From Prevotella sp. CAG:1320 (GTDB taxonomy: Bacteria; Bacteroidota; Bacteroidia; Bacteroidales; Bacteroidaceae), in NCBI GenBank assembly GCA_000435635.1, contig FR882113.1, positions 1 through 53,300 on the forward strand: a DNA stretch of 53,300 nt, read 5' to 3'. The position numbers and the translations under genes were made by a program. The notes under the pieces are model-generated. The model saw only the letters and a list, made by a program, of their open reading frames with translations, searched no databases and had not been told where the DNA came from. Below are positions 37,299 to 46,164 of the stretch, piece by piece; positions within the stretch are counted from its first letter, which is position 1, and each line of letters begins with the position of its first letter.

Positions 37299-39770
37299 TC
37301 AGAACTTCACGCTGACGTTCCTGCCCGTATAGTTGACCGTCTTGGTGACAGTCTTGCCTTGCTGGTCTACCAAGGTGACACGGAAAGCACGGCGAGTCAG
37401 CATGCCGGGATAGCTGCCCTGACGCTTGGCGATGGTGAGGCGGCGGGCTTTGTTGTCCCATTTCAAGGCGATAGTGCTGTAAACACCCTTCTCGTAGTTA
37501 TAGTTGTCGCCCTCGTCCTCATAGAGGGTAAAGCTGCCGTTGGCACCAGCGTATACACGCAACTCCAGGTTGTCCCACTTCTTCTCGGTGGCATACTGCA
37601 CGTCGGGACCCATGGGGATGATAGCGCCGGCACGGGCAAAGACGGGCACGAGGTTGATGCGGCTCTCCAAGGTGATGGTCTGTCCGCCCTGGTAGTGCTT
37701 GTTGCTGTTGAAATCATACCAGTCGGCACCTTGCGGCAGGTAAACCTGCGTGGTCTTGGGCTGCGAGAAATCCACGTTGCCCAGGTTGGCCACGGTCTTG
37801 TCGCCTTCCGATTTGTTCCATCCTTCCTCGGCGGTCATCTTGCGCTGCGACTCGGGCGTATACTGCGCCTTGAGCACGGGAGCCACCAACAGTGACTGAC
37901 CAAACATGAAAGCGTCTCGGTTATTCCACACCTGCTTGTCTGCGGGGAAGTCCATCATCAAGGCACGCATGAAGCTATAGCCTTGGCTGGTCACCTGCCA
38001 GGAGGTGGAGTAAATGTAGGGCAGCAGGGAATAGCGCATCTTGATGGCGGCCAACTGTGCGTCGTAGATGGGTTCGCCTGCCTTGCCGAATTGGTAAACC
38101 TCTCGGGGAGCGTCCGCGCCATGGCTGCGCATCATGGGCGTAAAGATGGCGAACTGCATCCAGCGGGTGTAAAGCTCTTGGAAAGCGGGGTTATGCGGTG
38201 CGCTTCCGTCTCCCCAGGAGTTATTGTAGGCACTGCAGAAGAAGCCGCCTATATCTGAATTGAAATTGGGATTTCCCGTCAGGGTGAAGTTAAGACCTGC
38301 GTTCACCTGGTTGCGCAAAGCGTCCCAAGAGGAAGTCACGTCTCCCGACCAAACGTTGCAGCCATAACGTTGCTGTCCTGCATAGCCCGAGCGGGTGAGA
38401 ATGAAGACGCGCTTGGTGGAGTCTATGGCTCGCTGGTGGTCATATACACCGCCCACGGTGAGCAAGGGATAGGCGTTTCTCACGCTGCGGAAAGAACCCA
38501 TGCCGGTAGGTGTGTCCATATCGTCCTCGGTTCCGTCGAAATGGTCTGGCTCGGTGGAGTCCATCCACCATCCGTCCATGCCCAGGTCATAGAGGCGCTT
38601 CAGGTGTTTCCAGTAGATGTCCCTGGCCTCAGCGCTATAGGTGTTGTATACCCTCACGCCAGAAGGATAGTCCATGCGAGGGGGCCACTGCTCTCCGATA
38701 CCCGACTGTGGCCAGGTGGAGAAGTTGAAGAGCAATCCCTTCGCGTCCAGTTCCCTATAGGGCTTCGTCATTGGGCCGAAGGAAGACCAGATGGAGGGAA
38801 TGATATGGGCGTTCATCTTGTGGACTTGCTCCACCATGCCCTTGGCGTTGGGGAAGTCGGCGTTCATGAATTCCATGGAGTTCCACAGATAGTTGTTGCC
38901 CCAGTATTGCCAGTCCTGGATGATGCCGTCGATGGGCACGCCCAGCTCGCGGTACTTGGTCACCACTTCCAGCAACTCCTTCTGGCTCTTGTAACGCTCC
39001 CGGCTCTGCCAGAAGCCATAAGTCCACAAGGGGAACATGGGCACTTGCCCCGTCAGCTCCCTCATCTGCGCCACTACGCCATCGGCGTTGTTGCCACGCA
39101 TGAAGTAGTAATCCACGCTGTTGCCCACAGTGGATTCGAATGTGGTGCCTTGCTGGTTGTCGGTGAAGCGCACAGGCGAATAGTTGTCCCAATATACGCC
39201 ATATCCTTTCACGGAGAGAATATAGGGAATGCCGTCCTCCACGTTTCCAGGCAGCAAGGTACGGTTCACGTCGCGCTGCGAGAGTTTGCCGTTCTCCAGG
39301 TTGCCCAGTCCATAGATGGCCTCATCTGCTTCTAGCTTAAAAGACTGGCTGGACTTATAGCTGCCTTTGTCGGCACGCTCGGTAATCTGGGTGAAATTGG
39401 CCTTTCCTGTTTCGGTAAGCAGTTGCTTGCCATCCTTGGTCAGGAAGCTCACCTCGCCAGTGGCCTTATCCACGTTCACCCGCAAAGTCTTGGAAGACAA
39501 GGTGACTTGGCTGGCCCCGTCCTTCAAGGAAACGGAAGTCTTTTTGGGCTTCATCACTACCGCCATGGAGGGTTTGCCGGGATTGGTGGAATACTGGGTA
39601 GGATATTTCACCACCCTTACGATGTCATTGTTGAGGAAGGTGACCTCTACCTTTTGGTCATCTGCGGTGAGCGTCACGCCTTGGTCTGTGCGTGTCACCG
39701 TTTGCGCCAGGGCAGCCATCGCGGACAGGCATAGCGCGGATAACGTCAATAGGAATTTCTGTTTGTACAT
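37299..39770 (-). CDS. Glycoside hydrolase family 31 (alpha-glucosidase or alpha-xylosidase)
   Basis: An 823-aa exported enzyme. The signal peptide is MYKQKFLLTLSALCLSAMAALAQ, abridged here by its Ala-rich end. The N-terminal beta-sandwich is followed by the catalytic barrel with nucleophile Asp404 in DGWWMDSTEPD and acid/base Asp477 in VWSGDVTSSW. Proximal and distal C-terminal sheets (YLPQGADWYDF, then EDEGDNYNYEKG) follow. The WMDSTEPD form recalls xyloglucan or xylan-side-chain alpha-xylosidases, while other GH31 enzymes cut starch-type alpha-glucosides. Both remain possible. The longer frame from 39848 is rejected because it would place the signal peptide internally. It lies downstream of the xylan cluster on the same strand but has its own intergenic region. 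Confidence 0.9.
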   Translation of the reverse strand: MYKQKFLLTLSALCLSAMAALAQTVTRTDQGVTLTADDQKVEVTFLNNDIVRVVKYPTQYSTNPGKPSMAVVMKPKKTSVSLKDGASQVTLSSKTLRVNVDKATGEVSFLTKDGKQLLTETGKANFTQITERADKGSYKSSQSFKLEADEAIYGLGNLENGKLSQRDVNRTLLPGNVEDGIPYILSVKGYGVYWDNYSPVRFTDNQQGTTFESTVGNSVDYYFMRGNNADGVVAQMRELTGQVPMFPLWTYGFWQSRERYKSQKELLEVVTKYRELGVPIDGIIQDWQYWGNNYLWNSMEFMNADFPNAKGMVEQVHKMNAHIIPSIWSSFGPMTKPYRELDAKGLLFNFSTWPQSGIGEQWPPRMDYPSGVRVYNTYSAEARDIYWKHLKRLYDLGMDGWWMDSTEPDHFDGTEDDMDTPTGMGSFRSVRNAYPLLTVGGVYDHQRAIDSTKRVFILTRSGYAGQQRYGCNVWSGDVTSSWDALRNQVNAGLNFTLTGNPNFNSDIGGFFCSAYNNSWGDGSAPHNPAFQELYTRWMQFAIFTPMMRSHGADAPREVYQFGKAGEPIYDAQLAAIKMRYSLLPYIYSTSWQVTSQGYSFMRALMMDFPADKQVWNNRDAFMFGQSLLVAPVLKAQYTPESQRKMTAEEGWNKSEGDKTVANLGNVDFSQPKTTQVYLPQGADWYDFNSNKHYQGGQTITLESRINLVPVFARAGAIIPMGPDVQYATEKKWDNLELRVYAGANGSFTLYEDEGDNYNYEKGVYSTIALKWDNKARRLTIAKRQGSYPGMLTRRAFRVTLVDQQGKTVTKTVNYTGRNVSVKF

Positions 39771-40010
39771 AAGTCGTAGAATATTAAGTCGCGGAACATA
39801 TAGATTATTACAGTTAGCGAGGTTAGGTTGCGAGCGTCTAGTACGCATTCCAGATTACTCACGCAAATTTACGAATTTCCTCCTAAAATGTCCAAAATAC
39901 ACCTTAATATTATAATATGTTTTCTTATTTTAACGCCCGTTCGGGGAATAGTGAGTGAAAGACTGCCATTGGCAGGGTCGTGGAGGTGCGCCCCCTGTCC
40001 CCGCGTTTTT

Positions 40011-40116
40011 GAGATAGTAATCTCGTGCTTGGTGAGATAGTAATCTCATCGGCTATGAGATAGTAATCTCACTTGAGGTGAGATAGTAATCTCAGTCGGG
40101 GTGAGACTGTAATCCC
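40011..40116. repeat. Array D: five GAGATAGTAATCTC units at 23-bp period
   Basis: GAGATAGTAATCTC starts at 40011, 40034, 40057 and 40080. A decayed copy GAGACTGTAATCCC starts at 40103. The spacing is exactly 23 bp throughout. The unit has palindromic arms TGAGAT/ATCTCA around AGTA. Four copies are identical over 14 bp, while the 9-bp spacers GTGCTTGGT, ATCGGCTAT, ACTTGAGGT and AGTCGGGGT differ. Period and layout match arrays A-C, but the unit sequence does not. Confidence 0.9.
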
Positions 40117-40138
40117 GATGTCGGGTCGACGGAAAGGT

Positions 40139-40161
40139 GTAGAGGTGCGTTCTCGCGTCTC
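40139..40161. repeat. Single degenerate GTAG-headed palindrome
   Basis: GTAGAGGTGCG-TTCT-CGCGTCTC, followed by GGCAAGC, is a worn copy of the REP-like unit at 35143, 35341 and 37171. No inverted partner is seen nearby. Confidence 0.6.
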
Positions 40162-40186
40162 GGCAAGCTGGCAGGCTATAACGCAG

Positions 40187-40216
40187 CGGCGGGTCACCCA
40201 CTTGGATGACCCGCCG
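40187..40216 (-). terminator. Terminator of the GH5-GH43 gene
   Basis: CGGCGGGTCA (40187-40196) pairs perfectly with TGACCCGCCG (40207-40216) around a 10-nt loop, 6 nt after the stop codon on the minus strand. No strong U-tract follows. Confidence 0.7.
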
Positions 40217-40222
40217 AAAGGA

Positions 40223-43200
40223 TTATTTGATGGCGACCTTTTGGTCTCCTATGATGTAGATGCCTGGCTTAAGCAGGGACTCTGCCTCTGCCCTCGTCAC
40301 GCCCTGGTAGAGCAAGACGCCCTGCAAGGAGTAAACATCCACCAATTCGTTGCCGTTATCGGTCTCCACCTCATCTATGCCGGAGGTGTTGCCGTCCTGG
40401 CTCACGAAGATGTTCTTGATCTTGATAGGCTGTCCGCCATACGACCAGAAACCTGCGATATAGATATGACTGAGATCAAGAGGCGTACTCGTGTTGCCTT
40501 TCTTCAGGGTAGACAAATCTATCACTACCTTGCTCTTGTTGTCACACTCATACATGGCAGGATCAGTCCAATAGTTATTCTCGTCGAAAAGACGGAACGA
40601 AGCGCCGCAAGTGGGAGGCGTCGCGAACTCTATCACGATATACTTGTATCCCGAGAAATCTACCGCGCTGGAATATTGCCAGCCACCGAAGCCATATTGT
40701 CCAGTGATGAGCGTATGGGTACTTGCGTCCCATGAGCCAGATCCGTAGATATTGGGATTCACGCCGTCCTGGGTCAAGGGGAAGTGGTCTATGACCACCT
40801 TAAACGTCTGGACGAGTGAGTTGCCAACGTTGTCGGTATAGGTAGCCGTCACGTCAGAAGAGCCCAAACCCTGGGGCACCAATCTGCCGTTGGAGATGGA
40901 CAGCACGGCGGGATTGGCTATCTCATACTTCGCCTCTGCCGCCACGTCTTGCTGGTGACCGTCCTCATAGGTGGCCGTGAGCGTAAACGACTTGCCCGTG
41001 CCTGGCAGCAAGGAGTAGGTATCCTGGCTGATCTCCAGGTTGGTCATGGTGAGGTAGTCCTCGTCATAAGCGGTGAAGTCTGGGTCATAGTAGGTATCCT
41101 CATTGAAAATCTGCTCGGTGGAGAACCAGTCCACGTCCACGTAGCCGCCTTCCTGCTGGGTAGCGTAGTTGAAGATCATGAAACGGTTGCCCGCGAAGAC
41201 AGAGAGGTCGAATGCCATCGTCATCGCTTCACCTATAGGCAGGAAGCTGCTGTTATCCACGCTGTAGTTGAAGGTAGCCTTGTTAGTTTCGAAATCAGCG
41301 ATGGCCCGCAGGTAAATCTTGTCGTCCACGGGGGTCACGTCGATAGAGGTGGTATAGTTCTCGTTCTCGTCGCCCACGATGGACTGTGTCAGCTTCCACA
41401 CTTCGCCCTGCTTGGTGATGGCCACGTAGCTGTAGGGGTCTTGGAAGACGGAGATACCCGCCACGTCACCATCCTTCATGCCAGAGATGTCAAGGCAAAC
41501 AGTTCCCATGGAGGGAGCGCCGTCCTTGTAGTCAAAGATGCGCTGGGACAGGGAGTTGCGTGCCTGCTTGGGCGAAGAGGCCGTTCCCGAGGTGTAAAGG
41601 CGCAGATAGCCGGGATTGTCGAAGAGCGACCAGCTGCCGTTGTCGGGATTGTGGTTCCATGCCCACTGCATACCAATCTTGTAGTCACGGAAGTTGTCGT
41701 TGGTGGGCAGATAGGAGACGGGGTAAGCGCCGCCTACGTTGGGCTTGTTGAGGGTAAGATTAACGGCGTTCGTGTTGTTTTCAGCGATAACTGGCCAGTC
41801 CTCTACCCATGACACGGGCAACAGGTTGGGCACACGGCCTACGGAGCCAGCGTCCCTCATCAAGATGGTCCACCACTCCCCGCTCTGCGTCTGTATCAAA
41901 GCGCCTTGGTGGGTAGCCTTGCCGTCATTGAACACTTCTTTCTTCTCATAGGGGCCAAAGACGTTCTTGGAGCGGAAGCACCATTGCGTGCCTGGCCATG
42001 CGCAGCTCACGGCGTAGATATAGTAGTAATCGCCTATCTTGTAGAAGTGGCTGCCCTCCAGGCCTTCAAAGCCACCGTCCACGGTTGCAGACTTCACCTT
42101 ATTGAAGTTCTCGTCCAGCTGCACCACGCTCAGCGTGCCGTTGCCGCAGGCCACGTAAACCGTACCGTCCTCGTCCACGAGCACGCCCGGGTCATAGTAT
42201 CCCTCACTCAGACGGGTCATCTCCCATTGTCCCTCGGGGTCGGAGGCGGAGAGCAGATAGCCGCCGCCATCGTCACCATTGCCGAAAGCGTTGAACATGA
42301 TATAGAACTTCCCGTCCTTGTAGAACAGACTGTTGGCCCAGTCTCCCTTGGCATAGATGTTCTGGTCATTCTCCAGGTTATACTCGGGATTTGAGGACAT
42401 CTTTTCCAAAGGATTGGCGCAATACTGCCAGTTCACCAAATCCTTTGACTTCAGCAGCGTGCAGCCGGGGAAGTTGTGGAAGGTAGTAGTCACCATGTAG
42501 TAGGTATCGCCCACCTTGATCACGTCAGGGTCAGGGAAGTCAGCGTTCAGGATGGGGTTATGGAAAGTGCCGTCTCCATTGTCCGCAGTATACAGACGGG
42601 AGAAATCCTGGCGGGGATACTCCTTGTTGGCATAGTCCAGATACCAGTGATAGACAGGCCAGGGACAGGCCTCCGGGTCATTCAGGAAAGTGGTGTTGGC
42701 TTCGCTGGTAGCGGGGTTATTGGGGTTAAACTGCGCCAACAACTCGCAGCCCGTGAAAATCAGGTAGCTCACGTTGCCTGATTTGTCGGCTATCAACTTG
42801 AAGTTAGCGCCAAAGCCTTTCTTTCCAGCCTCACCTGTGAGGGCCTTTCCCCATGAACTGTCATACTTGGCAGGTGCCCAGTCCATCTCGGTCACCACGA
42901 TGGGGGCGAAATCGGAGACCGGACCTATTTGCTCGTCCCATCCCCTTTGGAAGTCCTCATAGTTCACGTCTTGCTGCTCCTCGGTACCGCTGTTAAACCA
43001 TCCAGGATAGCAGTGCACGGCATAGCCGATGTCCTGTCCCGTGATGGGATAGTCAGCGTAGCCTTTGTAGTTGGCTTGCCACCCCAGACCTGGTATCAGA
43101 ATAATGTTATCGCAATATTGGCGCATCATGTCCACGATCTCCTGGAAGAAGTCGTGCATCTCCTTGAAACCGCCATCCGTACCGTCAGCGGCCTTTATCT

Positions 43201-43795
43201 TGACCGGCTCGTTGGCCAACTCAAACATGATGTTGGGATGGTTGCGCAGCTTGGGGTGCTTAGCCACAACCTCCCATACGGAGAGGAGGTATTTATGATA
43301 CTCTCCGCCCACGGAGATATATTCGGGGCAAACTCCAGGCGGGCGCATCACCACATAGAGTCCCTTGTCCACGGCATAGAGAGCCATGGGCACAAATACC
43401 TCATCCAGGTATTTCTTGAACCGCTCCATGCGGAAAGCGGAGATGTCGCTCTCGCCTTCCGTATGCACGCCAGGCTCATTGCTCCAGTAGGGATCCATGT
43501 GCTGGCGCACGAAGGACATCTTCCAGCCCGCGGCCAATATCTGGTCAATCTTCTCTTGGTTGTAGGCCAGGCAGGCTTCCACGTCGTAGTTGTTCCATTT
43601 CGAGCCTTCCTCGTTAAACCAGGGGCTGTAAGTTTGTGCGAAACCATGCAGATTCACGATGTTGCCGTTATTGTCCTTGAAGTAGCGCCCATCCACGTGG
43701 AGTCTCGGCAAGGGCATGCCTGGCCAAGCCAATGCTGGTGCCTGCGTCAAGAAGCAAAGCAACAATAGCAATAAGTAACGTAAATTTTTCTTCAT
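40223..43795 (-). CDS. GH5-GH43 bimodular glycoside hydrolase
   Basis: A 1190-aa exported fusion. A signal peptide (MKKNLRYLLLLLLCF and on) leads to a GH5 barrel with acid/base Glu196 in FELANEP and nucleophile Glu303 in VVTEMDWAP. From about residue 410 a GH43 five-bladed propeller follows, with base Asp422 in FPDPDVIKVGD, the YYDPGVLVDEDG segment, and acid Glu580 in LEGSHFY. Next come a C-terminal beta-sandwich, a Big_2-like domain (about 930-1010), a CBM-like sandwich, and a tail ending VYSLQG...KPGIYIIGDQKVAIK that looks like a type IX secretion sorting tail. GH5 would cut a beta-glycan backbone, and GH43 removes xylose or arabinose. It is downstream of the xylanase in the xus cluster. 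The ATG at 43795 is chosen for the signal peptide. Confidence 0.88.
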   Translation of the reverse strand: MKKNLRYLLLLLLCFLTQAPALAWPGMPLPRLHVDGRYFKDNNGNIVNLHGFAQTYSPWFNEEGSKWNNYDVEACLAYNQEKIDQILAAGWKMSFVRQHMDPYWSNEPGVHTEGESDISAFRMERFKKYLDEVFVPMALYAVDKGLYVVMRPPGVCPEYISVGGEYHKYLLSVWEVVAKHPKLRNHPNIMFELANEPVKIKAADGTDGGFKEMHDFFQEIVDMMRQYCDNIILIPGLGWQANYKGYADYPITGQDIGYAVHCYPGWFNSGTEEQQDVNYEDFQRGWDEQIGPVSDFAPIVVTEMDWAPAKYDSSWGKALTGEAGKKGFGANFKLIADKSGNVSYLIFTGCELLAQFNPNNPATSEANTTFLNDPEACPWPVYHWYLDYANKEYPRQDFSRLYTADNGDGTFHNPILNADFPDPDVIKVGDTYYMVTTTFHNFPGCTLLKSKDLVNWQYCANPLEKMSSNPEYNLENDQNIYAKGDWANSLFYKDGKFYIMFNAFGNGDDGGGYLLSASDPEGQWEMTRLSEGYYDPGVLVDEDGTVYVACGNGTLSVVQLDENFNKVKSATVDGGFEGLEGSHFYKIGDYYYIYAVSCAWPGTQWCFRSKNVFGPYEKKEVFNDGKATHQGALIQTQSGEWWTILMRDAGSVGRVPNLLPVSWVEDWPVIAENNTNAVNLTLNKPNVGGAYPVSYLPTNDNFRDYKIGMQWAWNHNPDNGSWSLFDNPGYLRLYTSGTASSPKQARNSLSQRIFDYKDGAPSMGTVCLDISGMKDGDVAGISVFQDPYSYVAITKQGEVWKLTQSIVGDENENYTTSIDVTPVDDKIYLRAIADFETNKATFNYSVDNSSFLPIGEAMTMAFDLSVFAGNRFMIFNYATQQEGGYVDVDWFSTEQIFNEDTYYDPDFTAYDEDYLTMTNLEISQDTYSLLPGTGKSFTLTATYEDGHQQDVAAEAKYEIANPAVLSISNGRLVPQGLGSSDVTATYTDNVGNSLVQTFKVVIDHFPLTQDGVNPNIYGSGSWDASTHTLITGQYGFGGWQYSSAVDFSGYKYIVIEFATPPTCGASFRLFDENNYWTDPAMYECDNKSKVVIDLSTLKKGNTSTPLDLSHIYIAGFWSYGGQPIKIKNIFVSQDGNTSGIDEVETDNGNELVDVYSLQGVLLYQGVTRAEAESLLKPGIYIIGDQKVAIK

Positions 43796-43838
43796 GTTAA
43801 TTAGGTTAGGTTGATAAAGTTGCATCAATAAGACAGAA

Positions 43839-43877
43839 GAAGCCACGAAGGGCTTTATAAGGCTCATTCGTGGCTTC
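43839..43877 (-). terminator. Hairpin between the GH10 and GH5-GH43 genes
   Basis: GAAGCCACGAA (43839-43849) pairs perfectly with TTCGTGGCTTC (43867-43877) around a 17-nt loop. It lies between the GH10 stop and the next start. A weak U-rich run follows on the minus strand. It could lower expression of the downstream gene or protect the upstream mRNA end. Confidence 0.55.
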
Positions 43878-43902
43878 CATAGTTATAATTAGTTAGCGGG
43901 AG

Positions 43903-46155
43903 TTACTCTACGGCACCTGCGTCGGAACCGTCACCAGGTACAGGAGAGGGCTCAACGATTACCTGTCCAGCCAGACCATTCGCGAAACCTCCGTAAGAAG
44001 GAGTGCGGCTATAATTGAGATCCCAGAGTCCGCAAGGCTCGCCAGCTCTCCAACCAGAATCGGCAGGACTGTTGGTGCAGCACCACTGCGTGATGCCATA
44101 CTGCTGAGACTGAGGTATAATCTCGAAGTACTTCTCGATGATGAACTTATAGAAGTCCGCCATCTTCAGCTTCTCCTCATAGGTAACATCCTCACTCTTC
44201 TTGGCATCCTCAAATTGATTCTCCACGATACCCATATCCAACTCGGATATCTTGACGAGCTTGCCAGTAGCAGCCATCAACTGGAACATCCTGACGATAG
44301 CGTCCTCCTGAGTCTTCTGTTGCGTCGGATTGAGGATGTAGCTGACGTGCATCTGCGTACCGATACCATCAATCTTGGCACCCTTATCCTCCCAAACACT
44401 TATCCAGTGGATCAAACTCTCCAACTTCTTATTGTTGTCCCAAGTAGACTCCAAGTTGTAGTCATTAATGAAGAGTTTCAATTGCGAGGGATCGCCACCG
44501 GCCTCTTGGAAACGTTGCGTAGCCAGCTTGGTTACGATAGGCACGTAGTCCACGGGGGTGAGGTAGTCTTGCCAGTAGAAGTTGTTAGCAGCGTCATCGC
44601 TGGTAGCGGCAGACTGCAAGTCATACCAACCATCACCATCGCTATCCCCACCAGAGATTGCCTCGTTCACGGCGTCCCAAGTGGTAACGTAACCACCCGT
44701 AGCGTTCATGATACCAGTAATCCACTGGTCCATTGCATTGGTAAGGATTTCCTTCTTCTCCTCTGGAGTCTTCTCTATCTCACCACCAGCGGTCTCGTAG
44801 TAGAGACGCATGTCATCAAAATAAAGATCACCTACATAGTCACCAATATTGATAATGATGCGTTTACCATTTTCTCCATTGCAAGCACCAGAAAGGGTTA
44901 CTTCTGTCCAATCTGTTGTAACGGCAAATGAGCCGAAACTACATACTTCTGCATAACCTTCTGGATTCTGAACGAGGGCGCTAAGAGTAGCCGCAACGGA
45001 TCCTTTCACCTTAAAGCTAAGTTTATAGCTCGTGCCACTCGTTATCGGTGCTTCCAAATCTTGGGCAAGTTGTACACTATAGTTGAATTCTCCAGCAGAA
45101 GGATTGTTGACTTTCACGCAACCACTACCATCAGGACCTCCTGTAGCGTCATTTGTCTGACTCATGCTACCACCCCAACCACCGAGTGTTTCACCATTGT
45201 TGAAGTCACAAGTCCAAACATCGTGTGGAACCATGGAAACATCTGCGCCACCATCAACCTCAACGATTTCCTGGGTAAATTTATGGTTATACTTGTTTGC
45301 CCACAACAATTGGTTGGCATTCTCGAAGTCACCATTCTTGATGAGGTTCTCGGAGCCTCCCTTAATGGTCAGCCTGATATCATCAAGGCAAAGGTCACCT
45401 GTCATACCACCAAAATAGTACTTGATACACTGCTGATTGCCATCTGCAGGAGTGAAATCAAACGTAAAATCGCCCCAGTCTGTGGTTGGTTGAAATGAGT
45501 ATATGGTTTGATCACTTTCACTCACAGGCATCGTCAAGATATTGACACTAATTGGATTTTCCATCTTACATTTAAAGGACATGGTATATTCTGTACCAGC
45601 CTGAAGAGGAGCGTCCAGCGTGTAAACATTTTGTCCATTCCAGGGTTCTACCGCTACATCCTGATGTATACACAGATAATTGCTGGTACCACCAGGGGTC
45701 TCGATAATCTCAGGCGCAATCAACCCATTCAAATAGGTGTTGTTCTGCTGGGCATGCCAAGCTAAAGTATGCCCATAGACGGTCAAACCTGCAGCTTTTG
45801 CATCCTCAATGAAACTCGTCACGGTGGCGAAATTCATTGTTCCGTCATTACCCACGATGGAAGCATATTTCATCTCATTGCCAGGTGTCACCTCGTTGAA
45901 GTTGGTGGCGGCAATCTGGTATTGGGCATTGCCCGCAGCGAAAGAGGCTGCGTCTACGCCCAATCCCAACTTGAAGTCAGGATTGGCGGTAGAGGGTATA
46001 TAGCTCTTCAATACGTCATACTCATTGAGGTAAGCGTACTGAGCCTTGGAGCCCGGCTCAGGGACACCCCCGAAGAAGGGCATGTCGTTGTCGGCGCAAG
46101 AGGTCAGCAACGCCAACCCCATGGCCATCGGTATTAACTTATCGATATGTTTCAT
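43903..46155 (-). CDS. xyn10C: GH10 endo-1,4-beta-xylanase lipoprotein with inserted carbohydrate-binding modules
   Basis: A 750-aa surface lipoprotein (lipobox LLTSC, Cys20) that cuts xylan backbones. The GH10 barrel is split. Its first part (about residues 45-135) has EVTPGNEMKYAS and YGHTLAWHAQ. It then breaks for two CBM4/22-like beta-sandwiches (about 140-265 and 268-455, each ending in a DDIRL or DDMRL strand), and resumes with acid/base Glu498 in TWDAVNEA and nucleophile Glu638 in KISELDMG. CBM insertion in the same loop is known for P. bryantii Xyn10C and its Bacteroides relatives. It lies 9 bp after the xusE-like gene, at the end of the xus operon order. The symbol is by order and architecture, not by a database match. 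Confidence 0.92.
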   Translation of the reverse strand: MKHIDKLIPMAMGLALLTSCADNDMPFFGGVPEPGSKAQYAYLNEYDVLKSYIPSTANPDFKLGLGVDAASFAAGNAQYQIAATNFNEVTPGNEMKYASIVGNDGTMNFATVTSFIEDAKAAGLTVYGHTLAWHAQQNNTYLNGLIAPEIIETPGGTSNYLCIHQDVAVEPWNGQNVYTLDAPLQAGTEYTMSFKCKMENPISVNILTMPVSESDQTIYSFQPTTDWGDFTFDFTPADGNQQCIKYYFGGMTGDLCLDDIRLTIKGGSENLIKNGDFENANQLLWANKYNHKFTQEIVEVDGGADVSMVPHDVWTCDFNNGETLGGWGGSMSQTNDATGGPDGSGCVKVNNPSAGEFNYSVQLAQDLEAPITSGTSYKLSFKVKGSVAATLSALVQNPEGYAEVCSFGSFAVTTDWTEVTLSGACNGENGKRIIINIGDYVGDLYFDDMRLYYETAGGEIEKTPEEKKEILTNAMDQWITGIMNATGGYVTTWDAVNEAISGGDSDGDGWYDLQSAATSDDAANNFYWQDYLTPVDYVPIVTKLATQRFQEAGGDPSQLKLFINDYNLESTWDNNKKLESLIHWISVWEDKGAKIDGIGTQMHVSYILNPTQQKTQEDAIVRMFQLMAATGKLVKISELDMGIVENQFEDAKKSEDVTYEEKLKMADFYKFIIEKYFEIIPQSQQYGITQWCCTNSPADSGWRAGEPCGLWDLNYSRTPSYGGFANGLAGQVIVEPSPVPGDGSDAGAVE

Positions 46156-46164
46156 GGCTGTTTT

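Larger units (their letters stand above)
39771..40222. other. Intergenic region between GH31 and the GH5-GH43 gene
   Basis: These 452 bp hold the presumed GH31 upstream region (a weak TATGTTCC -7-like element on the minus strand at 39793-39800), an AT-rich block, array D (40011-40116), one degenerate GTAG-headed palindrome (40139-40161) and the terminator of the GH5-GH43 gene. There is no supportable gene. Confidence 0.7.

Noticed and set aside
40011..40116. CRISPR array
   Set aside because: Units of 14 bp and spacers of 9 bp are far below CRISPR size. There is no leader, and no cas gene is in the window.
43903..46155. Foreign origin of the CBM insertion in GH10 from its seemingly higher AT content
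   Set aside because: The impression of AT-richer sequence around 44.8-45.7 kb was not measured, and CBM insertion is normal in this xylanase type.
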